Below, piece by piece: positions 14,501-27,110 of a stretch of DNA of 64,000 nt. Both the position numbers and the translations under genes were made by a program. Source of the DNA: Dipetalonema caudispina (taxonomy: Eukaryota > Nematoda > Chromadorea > Rhabditida > Onchocercidae); NCBI GenBank assembly GCA_013365325.1, contig JABVXV010000197.1, positions 1 to 64,000 of the forward strand, written 5' to 3'. The number at the start of each line of letters is the position of its first letter. Positions within the stretch are counted from its first letter, which is position 1. The notes beneath the pieces are model-generated. The model did no database searches and had not been told where the DNA came from. It saw only the letters and a list, made by a program, of their open reading frames with translations.

Positions 14501-16038
14501 TCCCAGATTCAATATGTAATCAAAAAATGATGAAATTGTATCAAAGAAAATGAACGTTTTATAATTCAATACCAATAGCATCATTAAAAAATTCCATTGA
14601 ACTCTTCTAATTGTACATGATATTTATAATTTTAGTCATAAGATCAGTTCATTTCAAATTTATTCAAATTAAAATCTTAATCAACAAAAATCAACCTCTG
14701 TCATCAATGGTACGATTAAAGAGATGTCTACCAATATTAACTTTGTATGGTCCAGCTGTTGATAACGGATAAAAGATTTTGAAAAATGACTGATAATTCT
14801 GCAATAGTATTATAAATTATTTATGAAAAAAAAAACAAACAAAACAAAATAAAATAAAATAAAATAAAACAAATTGCAAAACATTATTCTCAGTTTATAT
14901 TTATTGTTTCGTTTGTTTTTTCTACTTTTATTAGTTAGTTGAAGTTATGGTTGAAAAAAATTTAAAAATAAATTAATAAAATAATCATTCATGTTGAAGT
15001 GATGAAGTGAAAAAAAAAACAAGGAAAAAGGTAAATTCATACCAAAAGATTCCATAGTTGTGAATTAAAATTACAAAATGGTTCACATAAATCATTTCGA
15101 TAATGTACGGTTGATTTATTAACAATTACTGGCATAGTTTGGGTAATATATTTATAAAATGTTGTTAATTCATCAGTCTTTTTTGTTTCCAAGATTGATC
15201 CATTATTGGCTGTTGCAAATATCGCCATATACCACGGGTCACCCTAAAATTTTAATGAAATAATTTAATCAAAATTAAATATATTATATTTCTAACTAAT
15301 TTTTCATTATAATTGATGATTAACCTTATGATCATTTAAATTGATGATTTTACATCATAACTGATGATCAACTTTCTGATAATTTCAAATGATAACTTTG
15401 TTTATTATACTAGTACTAAACAGATTACTATGGATAGATAAGCGAAATATTTTCATTTTTATTTTCTTTAAGATTTCTTTCCAGTTAAAATAATAATTGC
15501 TATTATTTTTATCTCCAATAATTTTGTCATTTTATGATTTCTATTAATAATATAAATTGACAGGTAACAAGTAAAGCAGAAATAATCTTTTTTCCTTCAA
15601 ATCTTTCACTAAATTAACAATTGAATTACTGTTTTATTAATTAAAAAATGAAATACCGTATTGTTGAAGAAATGTTTGTGAGCATTAATCTCTTGTACTG
15701 AAGCGCTATCATCACGACTAAAACCCGATTTAATATCCACACTTATATTTAACCTGTAAAAAAATTGACAAATCAATCATCATTTCTAATTTTTTTAAAA
15801 AATTTCAATTTTTTTTTTTAAATTTTAACTAAAACAAGAAAAAAATTTTTTATGAATATTGCTTAATTACAAATTAACAAAATTATAAAGTAATTGAAAT
15901 AAGTTAAAAAATTTACTTTAATAATGGTCCAAGAAGTGATATGCTAAAAAGTGAAAGCGATAGAAATATAAATGGGATTGGATGTGATCCAATTGTATGT
16001 CCAAGTAATCCGAATATATTACTAATTGTTAATGACAT
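6712..16038 (-). CDS. Patched-related (PTR family) membrane protein with sterol-sensing domain
   Basis: Eighteen exons read right to left: 15917-16038, 15657-15753, 15043-15243, 14696-14798, 14018-14120, 13521-13642, 12907-13125, 12061-12139, 11773-11929, 11371-11494, 10238-10413, 9897-9980, 9333-9501, 8978-9071, 8315-8500, 7862-7968, 7376-7566 and 6712-6906. All phases agree, giving 842 aa, a usual length for the family. The N-terminus (LGHTIGSHP, then a membrane helix) is typical of nematode PTR proteins. A first luminal/extracellular loop follows (about 41-245). Next come five packed helices of the sterol-sensing domain (about 248-400) with the signature GVDDAF (about 323-328). A second loop and helices follow, including the matching GLSIDYTVH in helix 10 (about 738-746). 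PTR proteins in C. elegans act in cuticle formation, moulting and membrane trafficking; transport of a lipid or sterol-like substrate is inferred from the RND fold. TTAATTACAG three bases before the ATG is a good spliced-leader acceptor. The exon 13 donor (G|GTGCAT) is weak. Confidence 0.92.
8548..8577. repeat. Poly-A tract in a PTR intron
   Basis: Thirty consecutive A on the + strand (poly-T on the transcribed strand), just upstream of the acceptor of exon 15. Confidence 0.95.
14829..14870. repeat. AAAAC/AAAAT pentanucleotide repeat
   Basis: Tandem AAACA then AAAAT units in the intron between exons 3 and 4 of the PTR gene. Confidence 0.75.
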
Positions 16039-16376
16039 AATCTGTAATTAAATTTGAAGGAATATATATATATATATGAATTTTATTTGTTGTAAATTCA
16101 CTTTACCGAAAATAATTCAGTGAAGTAAAAAGTTCGAAAGGATACCATTTAATTAATTGTTAACTTCAGATAATACATAGTACTAGTAATTTTTTTTTTA
16201 AGAGAAAAGAAAAGAAAATTAATAGTGTAGTACATTTTTGTTAACTATAAGTAAAATACATTTAAGAAATTTGAAAAGTAAATCCGAATAATATTTAAAG
16301 CTTTATTTGATTAATATAAATATTGGAATAGAATTTAACATTAGAATTAATTAATAATATAAATATATATATAGTT

Positions 16377-16419
16377 GCATAAATGCATGCAAATAACCGC
16401 ATGCATAAATGCATGCAAA
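16377..16419. repeat. Direct repeat of a 17-mer containing GCATGC, upstream of the PTR gene
   Basis: GCATAAATGCATGCAAA occurs exactly at 16377-16393 and 16403-16419, a 26-base period. Each copy carries the palindrome TGCATGCA, and a further GCATGC lies between them. The position is about 340-380 bases upstream of the PTR start codon, so a promoter role is possible. No function is demonstrated by the sequence. Confidence 0.7.
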
Positions 16420-16784
16420 ACATTTATCTGTCATGCGGAAATTAAGCAGAGAAAGTGGAGAAAGAGTGAAATATAATGAGAATATCATCGAAATGGTATT
16501 TCACAAGAAGTTAGTTTTGGAAGAGATGACATTTCGAAAGTTTAGAGATGATCGATGGAGGCCAAGGTTAACATAGGAGATCATTTGCATTTTACAATTG
16601 GTCCAAAAGTCAATATGGAATAAAATGTTTCGCAATTATATTACATTTAGTGTATTGGACTATTTGGAACAAATTTTTATATTTCAATTAATTAAAATAA
16701 ATTTGTAAAAGTATAAGTGTAATTGTTTTTCATTTATAATAAAAAATGGCCACTATTAGATGAAAGGAAATAAATCACAAAATG

Positions 16785-16965
16785 TTAGTAATAATAATGA
16801 TAGGAATGATAATGATAATGATAGTAACAATAATGATAATAATAATAATAATAACAATGATGATAATAATGATGATAACAGTAATAATAATAATGATAAT
16901 AACAATGATAATAATGATAATAATAGTAATAATAATAATAATAATAATACAAATAATAACAAGAA
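16785..16965. repeat. Compound AAT/GAT/AAC trinucleotide microsatellite
   Basis: A 180-base array of AAT, GAT, AAC and AGT triplets. It gives open frames on both strands (poly-Asn/Asp one way, poly-Ile or poly-Leu the other), as expected from triplet periodicity. None has flanking coding sequence, so I call it non-coding. Confidence 0.9.
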
Positions 16966-19900
16966 TTTGATGTTTACAAGTAATAATCTTTGATCTTAAA
17001 CCAGTATTCAATTATTAAGTCAGCAATATGAAAGATAGAAAAGGTATTGGAATATATCTCCCTCAAATTAGTTTAAATTTTTCATGAATTAATATTAATT
17101 ACTGTGAAATATATGCTATTAGTGTATTAATGAGAAATATTAATATGAAATATTGCAAAATTTATCTTGACACAATATATATTGCATAAGTACAATAATA
17201 AAATGTAACATGAATTTTACTGTTATTTGTAATTATTTTCATTAATTTGAAATTTCTCAATCACTTTTTTGCAAAAAAAAAAAAAAAAACACAAAATATT
17301 TTACAGGAAAAAGATGAATCATTAGTATAAGTAAATATTAAATTATTGTCAGAATTTCCTGAATATCATTTAAGTCAAATTTTTTCTAAATTATCAAAAT
17401 TAGAAATTGCATTTAAATATATGAAAGTGTTAAAACTATCAGTTATCAATAACAAATAAAATTATATAAGTATTTGTTATATGTATATTATATGCAAATA
17501 CATTTGTGATTCCATTTAATTGCATACAAATATGAAAAGCGTATGTAGTTTTGATAATAAAACTATTAATTAAAATTATAAGAGAGAGAAATCATTGATG
17601 ATAATTAGTAATTAATCAAATATTTCACATTTCAATTAATTACTCCCAATAATTATTCACATCATCGTATTTATCCATTATTAACATGAAAATATTATAA
17701 AGTAACAATAATTATTGCTAATAAAATAATATGAAAAAAAGAAAAATGGAAGAATCGATCGGAAACAGTTGTTTCTTTCATCTTTTCCCAATTCCTCTAA
17801 TCCTTTATCAACTCATTACCGATTTTTATTTTCTTTCCTCCGACTAAATAACATTTTACTCTTTTCTATCAAATAATAATAAGCACTAAAATTTAAAAAA
17901 AAAAAGAAAAAAAAAAAAGTTTGAGATTTTAAATAATCTGTTATAAATGAAAGATAAAGAAAGAAAATGCGAAAATGCAAAAAACAAAAAGAAAAAAAAA
18001 AAAAAGGAAATGAAAAGGAAAGAATAGAATAGAAATATTAATAGTAATAATAATATTGATAATAATAATAAACAATATCGCTAATAATAATAACAATGAC
18101 AATAAAGTAATTTAAACAATAAAAAAAAAAAAAAAAAATTAATAAAAACGGTTTAAATGGTTTTCAGGATGAAAGCAAAAATTGCAGCAACCAATGAACT
18201 TTAGTAAATTGGTGAAATTTTTTGTGATGCATACACAACGATTAGATAATTTATGTATTTTAAATGTTAAACTTGAAATTAAAAATTTCATCTTTTTCTT
18301 TCTTATTTCTCTCTTTTTCAATCTTTCTTTTCCATTCTTCATTTTTCTCTCCTCTCATCCTTTCCAATTTCCTCTTTTCACTTTTACTTTCTTCGACACT
18401 ATCTTCATTTTACTCGTATCTATCATCAATCGTTAGTTTAGTTATAGTAGTAGAAATTATTATCACTCGCTCACATAGCATTTAACACTTACAAATTTTA
18501 AATTGTTAAAAAATTGATTACTTCATTTTTAAGTTTATTTCTTTTCTTTCTTTTTTTGTTTTTTCTTCTTCATGTTTTCATTTTATGCAATTGAAAAGAA
18601 AAGAAAAAAAAAAGAAATTAAGAAAAATGAAAAAAAAAAAAAAAAACAACAAATTGTTGTTAAATTAGTTATAGATAATTTACTTAGTTATTAATTAATT
18701 AATCAAATTATACTTCTATTTTCACATGTTTTTTTTTTGCTTTATTAAATTATCCCTTCTAACTCTTTTCACCATCCTATTTGAAAGCAGAAGAAGAACA
18801 TTTGTCAATGTTTAAAATGGAAAATATATGGATTTAATGAATTTATTTGAAATCAATTAGCTTCATATCATACAAAGGAATTTGCAAATATTTTTACCTA
18901 ATCAAGTAGGTATGAAAGTGAAACCTGAAAGTAACATTGCCTGGTGAAATAAATATGGCAATGGAAACTTAAAAATAATTCTACTTAAAAAAAGAATTGA
19001 ATATTGTTCGGCTGAAATCAACATATGATATTTTCATTTGATTTTATGAATGAATTGATTTTATAATTTTTTCCGAAAAAAAATTAATAATGTCCATTTT
19101 TGTCTTTTTTTTGTTTTATTTTACAAAATCGTTCATTAAAACATCATTATTAATTACAATACAATTGGTAAGTAATTAAAATTTCACTGTTAAAATATCA
19201 TTATTAATTATAATTAAGTTGATAAGTAATTAAAATATCATCTGTTAAGTGAATTACTGTTGTTAATTAAAATAATTTTATTATTATAACCAATAAAAGG
19301 CTAAGACATTTATTGTCTTGTAAAATATTATTATTTAAAAAAAAATAGTATTTTAGAAAACTTTATTTTTACATACAAAATTAGAAAAAAAAAAGGATTA
19401 AAATAATGTACAAAAATGGAAAGTAAACATAGAAGGCACTTTTAGACATTAAATGATAAATTTTCTTATCAGTTGTAGTTATCAGCTGCAATGCTACCTA
19501 ATCTTTTAACTGTATTTGTATTACTGTACATCAGCGACTTTTATATTTTAAATACCATTTTTTTTTTTCTTCTTTATTTATGAAAGCATTCTTGTTTTTT
19601 TGTTCTTTTTAGACTAAAATTTAATGTATTTTCCCATGTAAAACGATTATTATTTCTTAAAACATTTAATGAATTCTTAAAAGCTCAAAAATTGAGTTAA
19701 TTTAAATTATTAATTGGAATTAAAGTAATTCATTTTGTAAAAGAAACCTAGGAAACGGTCATTTTATTTTATTTTTCTCCTAAAAAAGATATCCCTTAAT
19801 TCAAACAGCATTTTAATTTTAATATCAGCCTTGTAAATTCGTTTGTATTAATTAAAAAATGAATGAGAATTTTGGAGCAAAAAAAAATGATTAATTGTTA

Positions 19901-20521
19901 TGCTAGAAAAATTAAAAGATGATTAAAGAATCTATGCAAATGCCAGTTATAAATTTCAACTAATGCAATACTCAAATTTAAATGAATCATTCGTTATACT
20001 GACAAATCGATATCGAAATTTGAATTAACCGTTCAAATGGATAAAATATTGTTGAAATTTAAATGAATCAACTAATGTATACTTTTAAATGAAACCGTTA
20101 AATTTTTAAAAGTCCAAATGTTTGATAAAATAACTAAAATTTGCTTTTATTATGGTTTCATTTTAGTTTAATCTCTCTGTAATGCTTGAACAGTTGGGAA
20201 GAAAAAAAAAAAAAAATTCACATATTGATATTTATCATTGTAATCAACAGTCCACCATAATTATGATTCACTATAGCAGCAAATAACTGTGATTTCACGT
20301 TTTAAAATGTTTTTAAAAATCAAACCTTCCCTTTTCACAATCATTCATTGGTCTGTTGATAATGATGATAATGAAAAATGAAATAAGAGGGAAAAGCATA
20401 ATTTAAGCTATCACTTTTAGTTGCAATAATCATCGAAAATTTTTTTTTTTTAATACTTATAATTAGTCCATTTAAACAATAATGATTCAAATTTTACAGA
20501 AAAACACTCAGATTTCAAAAA

Positions 20522-20564
<43 letters not shown>

Positions 20565-20892
20565 GAAGCAAAATGAAAAAGTAACATAAAGCAGACGCAA
20601 AGCAACAATTTTAAACAACTTCTTGTTTATAACAAATATGAAATTAAATGAAAAGGAAATTGAATTAAAAGGAAAAAAACATTCAACAAGAAGATTCTTC
20701 TAAAAGATTCTCTTCCTTGTTTGCAATATAACTTGAAATTTTGTTTTAATTATTGTTTAAAATCACAAAAACTAATCATTAGAAGACTTTTTTTCAAGAT
20801 TAAATTTTTACAAATTAGACGAAAAAAAAAAAGTGATAAATATAGAAGAAAAGGAAAAATTTTTCATTCATTTCAATTTCGAAACAACTTAC
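16966..20892. other. Gene-poor AT-rich intergenic stretch
   Basis: No supported gene. It contains poly-A runs (for example 17272-17289, 18121-18138, 18634-18646 and 20523-20556) and short T/C-rich tracts near 18290-18400. At 19141-19245 there is an imperfect duplication of a segment around TCATTATTAATTA...GTAATTAAAA with a spacing of about 57 bases. Confidence 0.6.
20523..20556. repeat. Poly-A tract (34 A)
   Basis: Longest homopolymer of A on the + strand in the window; intergenic. Confidence 0.95.
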
Positions 20893-20940
20893 AGCGCTTT
20901 TTTTCTTGATAGTGCCGTCAACACGGACTTTGCTCTTTAG
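20893..20940 (-). other. Candidate 48-base coding exon upstream of the PTR gene
   Basis: On the minus strand, TTGACAACAG precedes 48 bases that are followed by the strong donor GTAAGT. Only one frame is open through it: LKSKVRVDGTIKKKSA, phase 0 on both sides. The base composition is clearly richer in G+C than the flanks. Phase 0 would join in frame to the PTR exon that begins ATT ATG at 16041, adding a basic cytoplasmic N-terminus, although the intron would be about 4.9 kb. It could equally belong to an otherwise unseen gene. Confidence 0.35.
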
Positions 20941-21269
20941 CTGTTGTCAAAATTTGATAAATATTATAAACATTGGATTATCAAACAATCATTTGAAAAT
21001 TTACATGCTTTATACGGTAGCGAATGAAACAAAATTTTATCTAATAAGTTGATTCAACATTTCAGATTTGATTGAAGAAATACACTCACTTCATTACTAC
21101 TTTTAGATTCTTTCCAATCGTGTTTTTTTTTCTTTTTTTTTTGTATTGATAAGATTAATTGTAAGTAATTAAAATAGTATTTCAACGATTTCCATTAATC
21201 GATCTTGACTTATGCAGTAATCGCTGTAAACTTATAGATTTTCCACAATGTAGCATATGGATAATGTAC

Positions 21270-21311
21270 ATAGCGCATTTGGTTGCACACGTCAGATGCT
21301 ATATCAATTTC
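21270..21311 (-). other. Candidate coding exon (EIDIASDVCNQMRY)
   Basis: On the minus strand, AATTTCTTAAG precedes a segment open in only one frame, which reads EIDIASDVCNQMRY before a possible donor GTACAT. If that donor is ignored the frame continues for 19 more codons to a TAA. The local base composition looks coding compared with its surroundings. Its phase (0) fits the 48-base candidate exon downstream. No start codon or upstream partner was found. Confidence 0.3.
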
Positions 21312-22392
21312 CTTAAGAAATTAAATGAGCAATTTTTTCAAAAATTTTGAAATTTTTATAATTGGCTTACAAAAATCTTCACTAAAATGAATATTATCAA
21401 TCAGATGGAACAATTTAATTGGCAATTTAATAAAGTAATATGAAAGAAAAAAAGCAAAAAAAAATTCACATAATAATTTCAATTTTCTAAAAAAATTTAG
21501 CATTTGCGGAAGCAGTATTTATAACAAAATCTTCACATATTTTGCAATGTGTTGGATATTCAATGTAATGAAATTATTCAATTATTCCAGTTTCTGATTA
21601 AAAATTATGCTGAATTTATTTCATGCAAATATGGAAGAATATATTAAGAAGGAAGTTATTACATTACTATCTCATTTCAATCATTTCTTAGTTCATCTAA
21701 TATGAAATCATACATTATTTTACATATCATAGCTTTTCTATCCAATTACTAAAGCAATATTTTTTTCGAGACAAACATGATTTAATATGTTATTGTCGAA
21801 TTAAAATTTGATCATTCATTCCTAATAGAATTAATATGCTATTTCCATAGAATTCGAATACTGATATAACATTTTCATCGTATTATAGATGGTATTAAAT
21901 AATTGCAGAGGATACAACTTTTTGATTTCTACTTGATTTAATCTGTATCAGGAAGGGAAATGAGGGAATCTTGTAATTCTATTTTTGCTTTAGTTTTCTT
22001 GACAATTTAATAAAAATTAATTCAAGAATTTCCTCAAGTTTTGAACAAGATATTAAAATTTTCATTATAAATTTTGTGGACATTCAAGAAAATATCAATT
22101 GTGTTAATTAAATTTCATTAAGTTTTTATTTCGTGATATTTTTGATATAAGTACTTCTAAATATTCCTTGATACACTGATATTATCGAAACATTCTGCTT
22201 TTTAATTTAATTAGAACAGAGTAGTAAACAACAATTATAATGTATTGGATTATATGCATTAATGTAGTATACTGTATTGGATTATATATATTAGTGAAGT
22301 TTATCGAAATTAAAATGTTTGTTTAATTTCAAATGCTATTTCTAATTATTCATACATAGCAATACTTCAAAGAGTTATCAAACAAAATTTCT
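21312..22392. other. Intergenic stretch downstream of the collagen gene
   Basis: AT-rich, with no further exon I can support. It should contain the collagen 3' UTR; ATTAAA on the minus strand at 22322-22327 is a possible non-canonical polyadenylation signal. Confidence 0.5.
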
Positions 22393-25300
22393 TTAATGTC
22401 GACGTCGTAAACTTGCTGCTAATGCAAGTTTCCTGTAAGGTTGCACCGTTTGTGTTTCATTCTGTTTTTCCTGCAAATAATATTCAAATTTTGTATTACT
22501 TACACTTTTTGCAACCAAAAATTCTTTACAAAAGTTTTATTTTCTAAAAACGCAAAAATTTTTTAAATTTTAATATACCAAAATTTATAACTTTTACCTC
22601 AGTAGCAGGATAAGTACCTCCTAATTTTTTTCTTTCTTCACCTAAAAATGAAAAGACAAATAATTAAGTAGGAAAAAAGAGAGAAAAAAAAAAAATGTTA
22701 TTCTATTCGAATGTTTTAGCGGATCCATCTTTGTTGCCGTTTAAAAAATTCATCGTTCTAAAACTGATAATTATAATCTAAAACATAAGTTCATAAAAGG
22801 TTTTAGTTTATTGTTTCATTGTTTTAAATGAATTCTAATGAATTTTACTTTCCATACAATACTATTATCGTCTCCAAATAATGTTTGAAATCAGTATTAG
22901 TTATTAATTGCTGATTGGAGGATTTTAAGTGACAGCTATTAATTCTTTTTTTTTTTTTAATTTTAAAACTAACTAACTTTAAATGTTATTGTCCATTCAT
23001 ATAATCGATATTATTTTAACAGTTATAATAAATTGAGCTGATTTAAGGAATATTAATTTATAAAGTTTATAAAGAACAATATAGATGTATCTAATAACAA
23101 ATATTTTGAAAAGAAATTTACAAATATATAACACTGTAGAAATGATGAATATTAATAATACCAAATATGTATTGCATAAAATTTTTAGACAATTAATTCA
23201 ATCAGTCCATAAAATGTTCATATATTAATTTAATTTACTACAACAAATGATTGTTTCATTTGGAATAACAACTATAAGGTTCATCCATTATCATTCATCA
23301 TATATTAGAAATCAATATAGCTAAATTCCTTAATTCATTAATTTGTTTGTTTTGAAATATTCCTGAAAACAATGGAATTTAGCATAAATAAATTAGTTAG
23401 CATTCTACATTGCGCAAGAAAGTTTTGGATTATTCACTGATATATTTTGATAAACACATACCATTTTGTGGACGTATTGCTGGTGGTTTATCAGTAATAA
23501 CTGACACTTCGCCGGATTTTCCATTTGGCTCAATTTTTCGATAAACGCCTGCAAATCCATTGCCATCTTCTTCGACTTTACTTTCCCATGGCTGCTTGAA
23601 ATTATATCCGGCACTGTTTCCTTTAGCATTTCGTGCCGGACAAGGACAATACTCCGCATCAGCACCTAAGAAATAACGAATTAATTGCGAAGAATTATGC
23701 AATTCACATAATCGTATGATTAAACTGTAGAATGGTATACCTGTTATGCCTGGTTGTCCGGGTGGTCCAGAAATGCCCATTGGTCCTTTCATTCCTGTTG
23801 GTCCAGGACGTCCAGGTTCTCCAGGCAATCCTTAATGAAATGATATTTCTCAAAGTATTTTTAATCAATTGAAATTTTAAAAATTTCAATCCACTAACAA
23901 ATTTATGATTACCTATTTCGCCTTCATCACCTCGTTCGCCAGGTGGACCTTGATCTCCTTCTGGTCCCGGCGGTCCAGTATCGCCTTTTTCTCCAGGCGG
24001 ACCACGAACATATTGATAACCGTCTTGTCCAGGTTCACCTATAATGAAAAATTTACTATATCAAATTAAAAAACTGGACATAAAACCTAAAGTTAAACTT
24101 CATCCCAATGAATCAAATCTTTCACCACAAACTTATTAAAATAATTCATAATACATAAGTATAGGGAAATTAAATACCGAGAAAAAAAATCCGATATAAC
24201 TTTTAAAAAGATCTTCTCTACTTCAAATATGCCTTAACTTGCTCACCAATTTCACCAGGAGGTCCTTGTGGTCCAGCTTGGCCAATGTCACCTTCAGGTC
24301 CTTCCTCACCAGCCGCTCCATCACGTCCTTAAAATATAAAAAAAAAGAAACACAATACTTTTCTAACACAAATTTTCCATCCTCTTCGTTTTCAATACTA
24401 CCCACCAAAATTAACAGTACAATCATCAGGCTATTCTACAGTGAAAACGGTCCATTACAGTAGCTGAAAGGGGCAAACATCGGAAACGATCCATTACAGT
24501 AGTTGGAAAGAAATAAACCATTTTGATAATTTATTTGACAGTTAAATGGATTTGAAACTTTTACAAAAAATACAGAAATCTATTTACCAGGTTTTCCAGG
24601 TTCTCCTTTTTTGCCAAATGGTCCACGTGGTCCTCTTCTTCCCTTATAGCCTGGTAAACCAGGTCGCCCTGGTGGGCATTGTGCACATGGGCCTTCTTTC
24701 GGACTTTCATATACGCCTACAACACCATCCTTGCCAGGTAATCCATCCATACCATTCTCTCCTGAAATGCTATTGCGAAGTACTTCAGATAATTACTAGT
24801 GGAATTTTTGATTTTATCAAATTTTAAATGATATTTTTTAAAATATTATCCATTATCACATCCTAGTATTCATACTTCTAAAATTATTGTTTATAAAAAA
24901 GAAATGCTCACAGTGATTGAGCATTGAATAACCTCTTTCACCCGGTTCACCGGGTGGTCCAACTGGTCCTCGAGGACAGGCATTTTGACATTTCATACCG
25001 CTTGGTATTCCTTCATATCCATATACATTCTTTTTTCCATTCCCTTCCTCACCATATCCACCTCTATCTTCCACACCTTTTCTACCATCATTTTCTTCTC
25101 CAATATCATCTGTGCAAAATTTTTAAGTCCAATTTTGAAAAAGAATAATAAAGAAGTATTTTTCACTTTAAAAGTTTTCTAGAGAAAAATTTTTTTCATT
25201 CTCTTTCAAAATTAACTTAATTATGAAAAAGATAAAAGAGTATATTTGGAAGAAAAATTAACCGAATCATACCAATTGACAATAATCAAGCATTTAATTA

Positions 25301-25601
25301 GTCAATCATTCTAAATTACACAAATACAATGATAATCAAGAAATTACGGATTTGTTAACTCACAATGTGATCTATTTCGTCGTACGGAACGAGGTAAACG
25401 TAATTGCTGGCTTTGTTGCATTAAATAATGCCAGATTATATTAGACATAGTCTGATATTGATCACGATGTAATGTTAATTCTTCTTCCATTTGTGCTATA
25501 TCATTCAAGATTACCGGAAATATTACAATCAGTGCGACAAATGCTATTCCGCATACGGAAGCTGCAATAGTAGCAGGACCATGCAATCGGTATTGTTTCA
25601 T
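22393..25601 (-). CDS. Cuticle collagen
   Basis: Nine exons read right to left: 25364-25601, 24933-25109, 24588-24761, 24247-24327, 23913-24038, 23741-23830, 23462-23665, 22598-22641 and 22393-22470. They give 403 aa. Every internal intron is phase 1 until the last, so most exons begin and end within a Gly codon. Residues 1-42 form the nematode cuticle-collagen N-terminal domain with one membrane-spanning/signal-anchor segment (about 9-32). A furin-like cleavage site, RSVRRNR, is at 71-77. Interrupted Gly-X-Y repeats run from about 123 to 295, with cysteine clusters at CQNACP, CAQCPP and, after the repeats, EYCPCPAR. These cysteines would cross-link trimers. A non-collagenous tail of about 100 aa is unusually long and ends in a basic ASLRRRH. 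The product is expected to be secreted by hypodermis and built into the cuticle. TTTTTCTAG four bases before the ATG suggests trans-splicing. The exact collagen subfamily cannot be assigned by eye. Confidence 0.95.
24445..24510. repeat. Imperfect direct repeat in a collagen intron
   Basis: Two copies of a segment around CGGTCCATTACAGTAG (24445-24470 and 24484-24510), differing at a few positions, 39 bases apart. Intronic; no role evident. Confidence 0.7.
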
Positions 25602-27013
25602 TTTTCTAGAAAAATGACAGAGAACAGAGTTGGAAAAAAAGTTAAGAATAAATGACCATAGTTGGTTGGTTTGTTCAACTTTTCCAATATTTTAATTCAA
25701 GATATTTCTGAATAGGAAATCGGAAGAGGTTAGAAACTTAAAAGGTTACCAATAAACTAAGATTCCTAAAAATTTTGCTTAAATGCTGATTTAAGGACAA
25801 AATTGTAAAATTTACATTGTAATATCGAGTTTAAATACTAAATCGGATCAATGATGGAATCCGGTTGTAGTGTTTTTTAACCTTTCTTTTTCGCCTTTTC
25901 TGCCTCCTCCATCCCCGCTCTTCTCTATTTTCAGTAAAATCGAGTTAAATCAGATCAATGTTTAAATCAAATATCCGATTGTATCATTTCTTCAACTCTT
26001 CTTCTTCATCACTTTTGTTCGTTTATTCTTTTTTTCACTTCCCATTTCTCCTGAAATCCAATTTCTCCCTAAATGGCAAAAATACAAATGTTGATCGGTG
26101 AGGAAGAGAAATAAGTGACATTAAAAATGAGGGAAAAAGAAATACGAAAAAAAAAAGAAAGCAAATTGTAAAAAGATATATTTGGGAAAATTTCTAGTTC
26201 AAAAATTCTACAACAACGAGAAAAAATAAAAAAAAAAAAAAAAAAAAAAGAAAGAAAAATAATCAATCAAATTGTCAAATGTTTGATAAAATTAAATGTT
26301 GAAATATTTGTTGAAATTTAAACGGAAGAAGATTTCCTTATCTTTTTCCTTCTTTTTTACTTAAAGAAATGAAATGAAAAATGAAAAGTGAAAGAAAAGA
26401 GATTTTCTTCCATTTTAATATAAATGAGGACCGAAACGAACAATTGTCAATTATTTTCGTTTTCATTCTTTTTTTTTTTTTTCCTTTGTGAATAAGAAAT
26501 TCAATGGTTCCATTCGTATTATTGACGAAAAGGAAACAAAAAGAAACAAGAAGTAAATAGAAGGAATGAAATGAATGTTAAAAATTACATTTTTGAAAAT
26601 TTATATAAATAGGCCAAAAAATTCGAATTTGATCAACATCGCCCATACAACAAATCATTTAGGAATTTTTCGTAAAGTATTATATTTATTATAACAATGA
26701 TAATAATACGTTAAAGTTAAATGATTTGTGAAAAATTAAAATACAACTATAAATTGAATTGGCACAAAAAAAAAAAATCGAAATATTTCCATCAATTTGA
26801 ATCATTATCCATTTTTCGTTTTTGATCTTTTATTAATTTGAAAATTTGCAAATTTTTGTTAAATGAATTGAATTTCTTCCTTAAGTATCTATTCTTTTTG
26901 TAAAAGATTTACTAGCAAATTGAAAAAAGAAATCCAAAAAAAGAAACCATAATAGTTACGCATTTCATCAAGCCAATATAATGAATGTTAAGGTTGGCAT
27001 GGAAGTTCGGATG

Positions 27014-27110
27014 AGATTTTAAATAGCGAGAGCTAAAGATTCTGAATAGTGAAAACAAGGATTCTGAGTAGTAAAAAGAAGGATTTTGAACAGCAAAAAG
27101 AGAGAATCTG
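27014..27110. repeat. 22-base imperfect minisatellite (about 4.5 copies)
   Basis: Units begin near 27014, 27037, 27059, 27081 and 27103 and share a pattern like GGATTCTGAATAGTAAAAAG with substitutions. The array lies about 1.4 kb upstream of the collagen start codon. Confidence 0.75.

Noticed and set aside
16756..17011. Long open frames on both strands (poly-Asn/Asp, poly-Leu, poly-Ile)
   Set aside because: They are produced by the AAT/GAT microsatellite; no start context, splice partner or non-repetitive coding sequence flanks them.
18182..18485. Phe/Leu/Ser-rich open frames on the + strand
   Set aside because: They come from a T/C-rich tract and lack splice signals or motifs.
21490..21545. 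Minus-strand segment reading CKICEDFVINTASANAK, suggestive of a saposin-like exon
   Set aside because: No acceptor upstream gives this frame without a stop, no GT donor follows, and a stop comes at once; probably chance.
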